Below are positions 1 to 5,148 of a stretch of 5,148 nucleotides of DNA, one piece after another (position 1 is the first letter of the stretch; every line of letters starts with the position of its first letter). The DNA lies in the NCBI GenBank assembly GCA_031418455.1, contig JANOXJ010000172.1, forward strand, positions 1-5,148, written 5' to 3'. The notes beneath the pieces were generated by a model. That model searched no databases. It was given only the letters and a program-made list of their open reading frames with translations, and was not told where the DNA came from. This DNA is from JANNVZ01 sp031418455. GTDB taxonomy: Bacteria > Bacteroidota > Bacteroidia > Flavobacteriales_D > Sanyastnellaceae. Made by a program: the position numbers and the translations under genes.

Positions 1-987
1 TTCTAACTGCGTGGCTGCGCCAAACTCTGGTGTCATTATATACAATGCCACATCGCTGTGGTCCATTATTTCAGTATCGCTTTGGCCTATTCCAGAGGTT
101 TCTAAAACTATGAGGTCAAACTTGGCAGCTTTAAGAATGGCAACTGCCTCCGACACGTGTTTGCTAAGGGCCAGGTTGCTTTGGCGTGTAGCAAGCGAAC
201 GCATGTACACGCGCGGATTGCGTATGCTATTCATGCGTATGCGGTCGCCTAACAAAGCGCCCCCTGTTTTTCTTTTAGAAGGGTCTACGGATATTATACC
301 AATATTTTTTTCAGGAAAATCGAGCAGGAATCTGCGTACCAACTCATCTACCATAGAGGATTTGCCTGCACCGCCAGTGCCCGTAATACCAAGCACCGGT
401 GTGGTACTCTTAGTGGCTATTTCCAATATCTTTTTTATTTCATCCTGATGTTGGTCAGGATAATTTTCTGCTGCAGAAATTAAGCGGGCTATAGCTCCAT
501 GGTTGTTTACACTTAAGTGACCAACCTCGCCATTTAGTTTATATCCGGTGGGCGAATCGCTTTTTTGTACAAGGTCGTTAATCATGCCTTGCAAACCCAT
601 CTCACGACCATCGTCTGGGTGGTATATGCGCGTAATGCCATACTTCTGTAAATCTTCAATTTCCGATGGCAAAATGGTGCCACCACCACCACCAAAAATT
701 TTTATATGACTGGCACCTTTTTCCTTTAGCAAATCATACATGTACTTAAAATATTCGGTATGCCCACCCTGATAAGAAGTCATAGCTATCGCTTGTGCAT
801 CCTCTTCTATAGCGCAGTTTACCACTTCGTCCACACTGCGGTCGTGGCCCAGGTGTATTACTTCGCAGCCTGTGCTTTGTATTATTCTACGCATTATGTT
901 TATTGCAGCATCGTGCCCGTCAAATAGGGAGGCGGCTGTAACTATGCGTACTTTATTTTTTGGTGTGTATGGCGTTTGTACTTGCAT
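1..987 (-). CDS. icmF: Fused isobutyryl-CoA/methylmalonyl-CoA-type mutase (IcmF), N-terminal part
   Basis: This is the 5' portion (329 codons, no stop; continues past the left edge) of a fused adenosylcobalamin-dependent acyl-CoA mutase. Translating from the ATG at 985-987 gives a B12-binding domain at about residues 12-150. It has DGHD at 23-26, in which His25 is the expected lower cobalt ligand, then TSYQGGH at 70-76 and a glycine-rich FGGGGGT turn at 98-104. A linker leads to a MeaB/ArgK-like GTPase with Walker A GTGGAGKSS (203-211), DPSKRKTGG (235-243), GDRIRM (247-252) and ETSGIGQ (296-302). The order B12 domain, then GTPase, is the IcmF arrangement. In family members the GTPase chaperone domain is followed by the catalytic mutase barrel, giving roughly 1,100 residues. 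The enzyme family rearranges branched and linear acyl-CoAs (isobutyryl/n-butyryl, sometimes pivalyl or isovaleryl) in the cytoplasm. Substrate choice depends on the missing catalytic part. The start is well placed: the conserved domain begins about 10 residues in, and an A/T-rich leader precedes the ATG. Confidence 0.93.
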   Translation of the reverse strand, partial: MQVQTPYTPKNKVRIVTAASLFDGHDAAINIMRRIIQSTGCEVIHLGHDRSVDEVVNCAIEEDAQAIAMTSYQGGHTEYFKYMYDLLKEKGASHIKIFGGGGGTILPSEIEDLQKYGITRIYHPDDGREMGLQGMINDLVQKSDSPTGYKLNGEVGHLSVNNHGAIARLISAAENYPDQHQDEIKKILEIATKSTTPVLGITGTGGAGKSSMVDELVRRFLLDFPEKNIGIISVDPSKRKTGGALLGDRIRMNSIRNPRVYMRSLATRQSNLALSKHVSEAVAILKAAKFDLIVLETSGIGQSDTEIMDHSDVALYIMTPEFGAATQLE

Positions 988-1011
988 GATTTTTTATTGA
1001 ATCAATTGGGG

Positions 1012-1019
1012 CGAAGGTA
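1012..1019 (-). promoter_or_regulatory. Possible Bacteroidota -7 element for icmF
   Basis: On the minus strand this octamer reads TACCTTCG, one mismatch from the Bacteroidota -7 consensus TAnnTTTG. It lies 25-32 bases upstream of the icmF ATG, so the leader would be short. A matching -33 TTG at the usual spacing is not clear: the nearest TTTTG is only about 13 bases upstream. The call rests on the -7 match and its position alone. Confidence 0.25.
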
Positions 1020-1413
1020 ATTTCCATCAGCCCAAAACAGGCATCCTTTTTTACTCATTTTTTATTAGAGCTATGCTCCTGCGAATTAATGGGTATTGTT
1101 TCGTTTTAAGCTGCGGTTTTTCTGCCTTTGTATGTGCTTCATCACGGAATTGTCATGATGCAGCTAGCTGAGTGCTAATAAGCGTTAGTTTTAGCTTTTT
1201 TATGCATTACTTATTTGCACATGCAACTTTAATGGGGCTACATTTCGGGTGCATATTTTTAAATGAAAAAATAGTGGTGGGCGCATAAAGTTTTCATCAT
1301 CATAGAAATGACTTATTGGTTGGAAAAACAGTGGAGGATTTCGGGAAAAGACGGCTTTTCTTTTCTGGTACCATGTTTCTTTTCGCTTTTTAGAATATTG
1401 AATGCGTTTCAAG

Positions 1414-1440
1414 TTGGCTTAATTGCCAAAGTCTTAATTG
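1414..1440. repeat. Short inverted repeat plus 8-bp direct repeat upstream of the Cap15-like gene
   Basis: TTGGC (1414-1418) and GCCAA (1425-1429) form a 5-bp inverted repeat around a 6-base spacer. The octamer CTTAATTG occurs at 1418-1425 and again at 1433-1440, starting 15 bases apart. The cluster lies about 36 bases upstream of the possible -33 element of the plus-strand gene, a position compatible with a regulator site. Repeats this short also arise by chance in AT-rich DNA. Confidence 0.2.
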
Positions 1441-1476
1441 GTTTGCATTGCTTTAAAGAGATGAAAGTGAATTTTA

Positions 1477-1504
1477 TTGTTTCAGCGCTAATTGTATACT
1501 TTAG
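1477..1504 (+). promoter_or_regulatory. Possible Bacteroidota-type promoter for the Cap15-like gene
   Basis: TTG at 1477-1479 is followed after 17 bases by TACTTTAG at 1497-1504, one mismatch from TAnnTTTG. This fits the -33/-7 layout used by the primary sigma factor of Bacteroidota. Transcription would start near 1511, leaving a leader of about 60 bases before the ATG at 1574. If the promoter is correct, the upstream open frame at 1308-1577 would not be translated from this transcript. Confidence 0.3.
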
Positions 1505-1559
1505 GCGCCACGTTATTACTAAACTAACGGAAGGTATTATCTGCTTTCCATTTCCTAAC

Positions 1560-1565
1560 AGGAGG
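1560..1565 (+). promoter_or_regulatory. Strong Shine-Dalgarno AGGAGG
   Basis: AGGAGG lies 8 bases before the ATG at 1574 and fixes that start codon. Extended Shine-Dalgarno matches are uncommon in Bacteroidota, where most genes have A-rich leaders. The T9SS protein and mutase genes in this window show no comparable motif, so this site is unusual locally. Confidence 0.7.
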
Positions 1566-1573
1566 TATTTATT

Positions 1574-2203
1574 ATGAAATCTTATAAATTAGAAATAAAG
1601 AGCATCATTTTTATAGTGGCTGTGCTTAGCATTTTCATTTTTTCGGCCGTATTGATTTCGCTCCACTTGGCCGACTTGACCAATCTTGGCGAATTGCTGC
1701 TGCACTATGGTTTACTCATAGCCCCCATCACTCTTATGTGGGTGCTTATAGATAACTGGATGTGGCACACGCGTTTTTTGCAATCAATGCGCAAGCCTTT
1801 TAAAATCGGACCTGATATTAGAGGCCGTTGGGAAGGTGAGTTGAACAGCAGCCAGTTTGACCAACCGCACAAGTTTGTAATAGAAGTTAAGCAAACACTT
1901 ACTACACTGCACGTGTATTCTTATTCCACCATAGGTCATTCGTCTAGCATATTAGTAGACATTGCATCTGATGAAAATGAAGATGGTTTTATGCTTTGTT
2001 TCCTTTGGCAGGGCGAGGTGCCTACTACAGTGGCCAACCAAAGCATCAATCAAAAATTTAATGGATACACCATGCTTAAACTGGAAGAGGCACACAGAGG
2101 AAAGTCTTTTGTAGGTACTTATTTTACTGACCATAAACCAACGCAAACAGCGGGCACCATTCATTTGCACTGGAAAACTTTGGAGAGGAAAAGGAAGTTG
2201 TAA
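1574..2203 (+). CDS. Cap15-like cyclic-oligonucleotide receptor/effector (two TM helices plus beta barrel)
   Basis: This 209-residue protein matches, as I recall the family, the SMODS-associated 2TM beta-strand-rich effectors (S-2TMbeta, Cap15) of CBASS anti-phage systems. Two hydrophobic helices span about residues 10-32 and 40-60. A Trp-containing juxtamembrane stretch (DNWMWHTRF, 60-68) follows, then a soluble beta-rich domain (about 78-200). Family-like features in order are PDIRGRWEGEL (80-90), EVKQTLTTLHV (104-114), the serine run HSSS (122-125), FLWQGE (143-148), FNGYTMLKL (162-170), FVGTYFTD (179-186) and TAGTIHLHW (192-200). In characterised Cap15, the beta barrel binds a cyclic nucleotide made by a CD-NTase, and the protein oligomerises in the inner membrane and disrupts it, killing the infected cell. 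The assignment is by pattern, not alignment. No cyclase gene is next to it: the gene stands alone, with its own Shine-Dalgarno and terminator, opposite in strand to all neighbours. The protein looks intact. The basic tail (KTLERKRKL) is cytoplasmic if the topology is N-in with two TM helices. Confidence 0.8.
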   Translation: MKSYKLEIKSIIFIVAVLSIFIFSAVLISLHLADLTNLGELLLHYGLLIAPITLMWVLIDNWMWHTRFLQSMRKPFKIGPDIRGRWEGELNSSQFDQPHKFVIEVKQTLTTLHVYSYSTIGHSSSILVDIASDENEDGFMLCFLWQGEVPTTVANQSINQKFNGYTMLKLEEAHRGKSFVGTYFTDHKPTQTAGTIHLHWKTLERKRKL

Positions 2204-2247
2204 TTACTTTTTATTAATTTAGAATTTCATGTAATATAAAAATAGGA

Positions 2248-2290
2248 AAATGCAAACAGCCCAATGAATTTCATTGGGCTGTTTGCATTT
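2248..2290. terminator. Bidirectional intrinsic terminator (perfect 21-bp inverted repeat)
   Basis: The arms 2248-2268 and 2270-2290 are exact reverse complements around a single central T at 2269. In RNA they would form a stem of about 19 bp with a 5-base loop. The hairpin sits between two convergent genes, 44 bases after the stop of the Cap15-like gene and 22 bases after the stop of the T9SS gene. On the minus strand it is followed by a T-rich stretch (TCCTATTTTTAT). On the plus strand the T-run is delayed (2305-2314). This arrangement suits a shared terminator, probably stronger for the minus-strand gene. Confidence 0.85.
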
Positions 2291-2312
2291 GTTATGTTGA
2301 CTTATTTTTTTT

Positions 2313-4175
2313 TTACTCTTTCACCACACGTACTACAGATGTAGCATTGTTGTTTTTTATACATATAGAATAAAATCCAGGTGCAATATTCAAAGGTGTG
2401 CTGAAGCTAAATCCATTCAGCGATGCCTGTGCGTAAACTAATTTTCCTTGCGCATCATACATTTCCAAAGTGGCATTGTCCATGCGTTGTTGTGAGTTAA
2501 TATGGAGTTGTTGCTGCATTGGATTTGGAGCTACTACAAAGTTGATGGCGTTATAATTATTACTTAATTCATCTACTCCAATGCAGGTAGACACTTCAAA
2601 TAGAAACGCATCGGTATAGCTGCATCCATCTTGTGTTTCTGCATATAGCACCAATGCATTGTTGCCCACTGGCCATTGCGAGGGTATTATTTCAAACGAA
2701 GAGTTTGTGCTGCCGTCTTGCCATGTGTAAATTAGGCCAGAAGGTGCTGTTATCACAGTGTTTTGGTTTTGACAAAGAAGAGTGTCGTTGCCCAAATCAA
2801 ACGAAAAATTGTTGTCGCTAAACAATGATACGCTGGCTATATAATCACAATTATTATCATCTGTAATGGTAATATTATATGTGCCACTGCCCAGGTTATA
2901 AATATCTTGGTTGTTGCTACTATAGTTAAATGCTGTCCACTGATACGAGTAAGGTGGCGAGGCGCCTATTACATCTAATTCTACATTTCCATCGCCACTT
3001 TCAGGGCAGGTGGGGTTGAGCGAATTGAGTATTACACTCCATGGCTGTGGCTGAAATATCTGATACTCTTCCTCAAACTGAACTCCACATGGCGAGGTGA
3101 GCACTAACTGGTATACACCGGGTGCTAAATCATACACCGCAGGTTCAGATGAGGTGTAGCCGTTAGTGCCTGTCCACTCACAAGTAAAATCAAATCCCTC
3201 ACCTACTAAGTAAGGTTGTACAGAGCCTGACCCAACCTCGCCTTTGTCTAGGGGACAAGCAATATCGTTTACCATGCCAGAAAGCGTAACGTTTCCTTCA
3301 TATGTATTAATAGATAGGTGAGTGGTGCCTATGGAGCCATTCCAACCATCTACTTGCACATAATACACCGCACCAGAATCAAGACATGATACAAAACAAG
3401 TAGATGCATAGACATCTGTTAGCGAGCAGCCGCCTATTTTATCATCATTACTTCCTATAAGAGAATAGCCTGAAAAATCGCCACAATTGTCCGTAGCATA
3501 AACAGCTAATTGTGTGTCGAAAGAACCTTCGCTGTTGCATGTAGTAACTTCATAAGTAACATTTGGCTCTGCTACAAAATAGGCCCACACGGTATTGGTG
3601 GCACCACTCTCACACCAGTACCCAAGTGCACCGCAGTCGCCAGCATTAGGGTGTGGTTCTATAAAGCTTGCTATGGCTCCTTCATTGTTTAATTCTATAA
3701 CTCCGCCATTGGGCACTACTTCCATAGCAGTGCATGGCGAGTCGTGCGCCACCGCAGAGAAGTTGCCCACCTGAAATGTCCACTCACTATCATACCCCTG
3801 CGCAGTGTAAAGATGTGCTGTGTTGCCATCTTCTTGTAGTTCAAAAATGAGTCCACCATCGCCATAGCTGTCTCTAAAAATAAGGTCATAAGATTCGCCA
3901 TCAACGAGGCAAATTGGCCCTTCGTACACCAATGAGTTGCCTCCGTATTCTGAGTCGCCTCCTGTAGTGTTGTCGCAACCCACAGTGGCATTGCTACCCC
4001 AGTCTATTACATTGTTGCCACAGCCGCTACCGGTGGGCACTAGTTCCCAATAGGTTTCATAAGGCCACGCATCGGTTTGTATTACCATGGTTAGCGCTAC
4101 TTCGCCTGCTGCACATTGTGTGTACGCGTTAGTGGAAAGTGTAATTATGAATAAGCTTAGTAAAATTCTATGCAT
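2313..4175 (-). CDS. Secreted multidomain protein with T9SS type A sorting domain
   Basis: This is a 620-residue exported protein of unknown specific function. Residues 1-19 form a Sec signal peptide ending in NAYTQ-C. Residues 22-136 are a beta-rich domain with the DSYGDG motif (102-107), common in Bacteroidota surface proteins. Residues 144-290 resemble a pre-peptidase C-terminal-like domain, with SPCTAMEV, TVWAYF, SFDTQLAVY, GSNDD and YYVQVDGW. Residues 300-375 look like a degenerate SprB-type repeat. Residues 385-452 are a clear SprB-like repeat, with PPYSYQW, LGSGTYNITITD and NNCDY. Residues 458-528 are an Ig/PKD-like module, with LGNDTLLCQ, YTWQDGST and DGCSYTD. The C-terminus (about 547-620) is a type A sorting domain, with VVAPNP, LEMYDAQGKLVYA and APGFYSI. 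In the T9SS this domain directs outer-membrane passage and is removed when the cargo is released or attached to the surface. No catalytic motif is visible, so binding or adhesion is more likely than enzymatic activity. The gene is monocistronic between its own promoter and the palindromic terminator. Confidence 0.9.
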   Translation of the reverse strand: MHRILLSLFIITLSTNAYTQCAAGEVALTMVIQTDAWPYETYWELVPTGSGCGNNVIDWGSNATVGCDNTTGGDSEYGGNSLVYEGPICLVDGESYDLIFRDSYGDGGLIFELQEDGNTAHLYTAQGYDSEWTFQVGNFSAVAHDSPCTAMEVVPNGGVIELNNEGAIASFIEPHPNAGDCGALGYWCESGATNTVWAYFVAEPNVTYEVTTCNSEGSFDTQLAVYATDNCGDFSGYSLIGSNDDKIGGCSLTDVYASTCFVSCLDSGAVYYVQVDGWNGSIGTTHLSINTYEGNVTLSGMVNDIACPLDKGEVGSGSVQPYLVGEGFDFTCEWTGTNGYTSSEPAVYDLAPGVYQLVLTSPCGVQFEEEYQIFQPQPWSVILNSLNPTCPESGDGNVELDVIGASPPYSYQWTAFNYSSNNQDIYNLGSGTYNITITDDNNCDYIASVSLFSDNNFSFDLGNDTLLCQNQNTVITAPSGLIYTWQDGSTNSSFEIIPSQWPVGNNALVLYAETQDGCSYTDAFLFEVSTCIGVDELSNNYNAINFVVAPNPMQQQLHINSQQRMDNATLEMYDAQGKLVYAQASLNGFSFSTPLNIAPGFYSICIKNNNATSVVRVVKE

Positions 4176-4197
4176 TTCTATGTTGATTTATGGGAGT

Positions 4198-4225
4198 GAA
4201 AATTAGTTGTGTTACAATAAAACAA
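4198..4225 (-). promoter_or_regulatory. Possible Bacteroidota-type promoter for the T9SS protein gene
   Basis: On the minus strand TTG (4223-4225) is followed after exactly 17 bases by TAATTTTC (4198-4205), one mismatch from TAnnTTTG. The element lies 23-30 bases upstream of the ATG at 4175, giving a short A-rich leader without a Shine-Dalgarno, as is usual for the phylum. It falls in the 79-base gap after the MoaD-like gene, so the T9SS gene need not depend on read-through from that operon. Confidence 0.4.
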
Positions 4226-4254
4226 GTCATTCAATTTTGTCATCATTCTAGGAT

Positions 4255-4497
4255 TCATCCGCCACTTACTGGTGGCAAAATAGCCACCTCATCGCCATGT
4301 TTTATTACATCATCGGGCTGTGCGTAAGTCTTATTAATGGCCACTGCATAGGTGCTTAGAGCGCCCAGTGCCGGGTGCTTAGCGTTTATTATATTTCTAA
4401 AATTACTTTGAGTTATGTTTTCCTCCAATTCCATTTCTTGCAAGCTGTGGCCTACAATTTCTTTGGCTATACCAAATGCAAGAAGTGTAATTTTCAT
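4255..4497 (-). CDS. moaD: MoaD/ThiS-family sulfur carrier, probable molybdopterin synthase small subunit
   Basis: This is an 80-residue ubiquitin-fold protein. It starts with the beta strand MKITLLAFGIAKEI (compare the MoaD N-terminal pattern with F-G-x-A/x-E), has a central AVAINKTYA strand (51-59), and ends in HGDEVAILPPVSGG with the terminal Gly-Gly. In MoaD the last glycine is adenylated by MoeB and converted to a thiocarboxylate. It then inserts into MoaE to deliver sulfur to precursor Z (cPMP) and form molybdopterin in the cytoplasm. The ILPPVSGG ending is the MoaD form rather than the usual ThiS tail. ThiS or another carrier is a weaker alternative. Its ATG overlaps the stop of the upstream transporter gene by 4 bases (ATGA, 4494-4497), indicating translational coupling. 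moaE, moeB and other Moco genes are not in the window and are expected beyond the right edge or elsewhere. Confidence 0.9.
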   Translation of the reverse strand: MKITLLAFGIAKEIVGHSLQEMELEENITQSNFRNIINAKHPALGALSTYAVAINKTYAQPDDVIKHGDEVAILPPVSGG

Positions 4498-5148
4498 AGA
4501 AAATAATATTTAAAAATAATACGTATAGCGGCTACGGCAATAATGATGATGGTGAAGTAGCGCACCATTTTTTCGGTAAGAAAACTTATAGTGAAATGCG
4601 AGCCAATAATACCACCTAATACTACTGATAGCCCCAGCCAAAGATGATTCCATTCCAAGTTAATGCCTTGAACAAACAAGCGCGATATTATAGCCGCAAC
4701 TGAATTGAATAAAATAAAAGAAGCACTTGTGGCTGCTATTTGACGTGGGCTGGCCCAATTAGACAGGTGCAACAGTGGCGATAAATATACTCCGCCTCCT
4801 ATGCCTGTAATGCCCGCCATCAGACCTAAAAATGCACTGGTGGGATAATGCAGCCAATGGTTTTTTATAACTGATTTATAAGGAATGCTATTTTGCTTTT
4901 GTACTAACATAGCCACTGCAGCTAGTAATAAGCAACAACCTAAAATAAGAAAATAAGTAGAGTCTTGCAACTGCCACGTAGAACTCCAAATGCTGGCAGG
5001 CAAACTAAATGCAAGCAATTGCGCAGTAGGTTTTATGGCAAGCAATCCGCTTCTTAAAAAGCGAACAGTGCTGGTAGCGGTTACCAACCCATTGCACAAT
5101 AATGCTGTGAAGCGAATAAAGTTTTGGCCTAAACTACTGCCCGACAAT
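4494..5148 (-). CDS. TauE/SafE (TSUP) family membrane transporter, N-terminus missing
   Basis: The reading frame is open to the right edge. The visible part is 218 codons with stop, and family members are about 250 residues, so perhaps 30-40 residues are missing. The frame can be read from a TTG at 5147, but conserved sequence reaches that edge, so the true start lies outside. Several hydrophobic helices are visible. In the second half comes the family's glycine signature GITGIGGGVYLSPLL (residues 112-126 of the visible part). The first half holds TALLCNGLVTATSTVRFLRSG and FSLPASIW, matching the loop where TSUP proteins carry a conserved Pro. The family moves sulfite, sulfoacetate or other sulfur-containing or organic anions across the inner membrane, and the substrate cannot be read from sequence. 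Its 4-base overlap with moaD suggests a role linked to sulfur handling in molybdenum-cofactor synthesis or to a molybdoenzyme; this is inference from position. Confidence 0.88.
   Translation of the reverse strand, partial: LSGSSLGQNFIRFTALLCNGLVTATSTVRFLRSGLLAIKPTAQLLAFSLPASIWSSTWQLQDSTYFLILGCCLLLAAVAMLVQKQNSIPYKSVIKNHWLHYPTSAFLGLMAGITGIGGGVYLSPLLHLSNWASPRQIAATSASFILFNSVAAIISRLFVQGINLEWNHLWLGLSVVLGGIIGSHFTISFLTEKMVRYFTIIIIAVAAIRIIFKYYFL

Larger units (their letters stand above)
988..1573. other. 586-bp gap between divergent genes, no convincing gene
   Basis: This stretch separates the starts of the mutase gene (minus) and the Cap15-like gene (plus). I see no tRNA, CRISPR, transposon end or recognisable protein in it. 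Two overlapping open frames exist, a minus one at 1200-1412 and a plus one at 1308-1577. Neither resembles a known family, and their composition (many Phe, Cys and Trp residues, no domain pattern) looks like translated non-coding DNA. Visible small structures are a weak hairpin-like GCTAA...TTAGC followed by six T (1174-1201), a TTGGC/GCCAA inverted repeat (1414-1429), two copies of CTTAATTG (1418-1425 and 1433-1440) and a strong Shine-Dalgarno at the right end. The gap is long for this kind of genome and could hold an untranslated RNA or the remains of a lost gene, but nothing in it proves either. Confidence 0.6.

Noticed and set aside
11..448. 145-codon plus-strand open frame
   Set aside because: It lies antisense to the mutase GTPase domain, whose minus-strand frame has clear family motifs throughout. 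It is a shadow frame.
679..693. GCC(ACC)4 triplet run, microsatellite-like
   Set aside because: It encodes the conserved glycine-rich turn of the B12-binding domain (FGGGGGT), so protein conservation explains it.
1174..1201. GCTAA...TTAGC followed by six T, terminator-like
   Set aside because: The stem is only 5 AT-rich pairs with a 12-base loop, and no plus-strand gene ends nearby. It is too weak to call.
1200..1412. 70-codon minus-strand open frame in the gap
   Set aside because: It has no recognisable domain, overlaps another open frame, and its basic, Phe-rich composition looks like translated AT-rich non-coding DNA.
988..1573. Retron or CRISPR-like non-coding element near a defence gene
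   Set aside because: No spaced direct repeats, no long inverted-repeat ncRNA ends and no reverse transcriptase are present in the window.
1574..2203. Transposon or prophage cargo
   Set aside because: No transposase, integrase, terminal inverted repeats, target duplication or tRNA attachment site is visible on either side of the gene within the window.
2305..2314. Run of ten T as a possible phase-variation tract
   Set aside because: It lies at and beyond the stop codon of the T9SS gene, so slippage would not change the protein. It more likely aids plus-strand termination.
3716..3991. 91-codon minus-strand open frame inside the T9SS protein gene
   Set aside because: It is an alternative frame fully inside a 620-residue protein with recognisable domains, and it has no family features.

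Overview
The window reads as a piece of a Bacteroidota chromosome, most likely from a Flavobacteriia-, Cytophagia- or Sphingobacteriia-like lineage. It is AT-rich. It encodes a secreted protein with a C-terminal domain typical of the type IX secretion system (T9SS), which is restricted to that phylum. Several start regions also carry near-matches to the Bacteroidota promoter pattern TTG-N17-TAnnTTTG.

Layout, left to right. Positions 1-987 (minus) hold the first 329 codons of a fused acyl-CoA mutase of the IcmF type: a B12-binding domain followed by a MeaB-like GTPase. The catalytic part lies beyond the left edge. Positions 988-1573 form a gap without a convincing gene, containing possible promoters on both strands. 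Positions 1574-2203 (plus) encode a two-TM, beta-rich protein that matches the Cap15-type cyclic-oligonucleotide receptor/effector of CBASS anti-phage defence. No CD-NTase (cyclase) gene lies next to it in the window. A 43-bp perfect palindrome follows and probably acts as a bidirectional terminator. Positions 2313-4175 (minus) encode a 620-residue secreted multidomain T9SS cargo protein. Positions 4255-5148 (minus) hold a tightly coupled pair: a TauE/SafE-family membrane transporter (5' end missing) whose stop overlaps the start of a MoaD-like sulfur-carrier gene. The pair is probably the tail of a molybdenum-cofactor operon.

These genes do not form one pathway. The mutase (acyl-CoA/propionate-type metabolism), the cell-surface protein and the Moco/sulfur pair look like ordinary resident genes. 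The Cap15-like gene is the outlier: a single gene on the opposite strand, with its own strong Shine-Dalgarno sequence and its own terminator, and with a defence-type function. It is the best candidate here for something undescribed, namely a stand-alone receptor/effector separated from its signal synthase.
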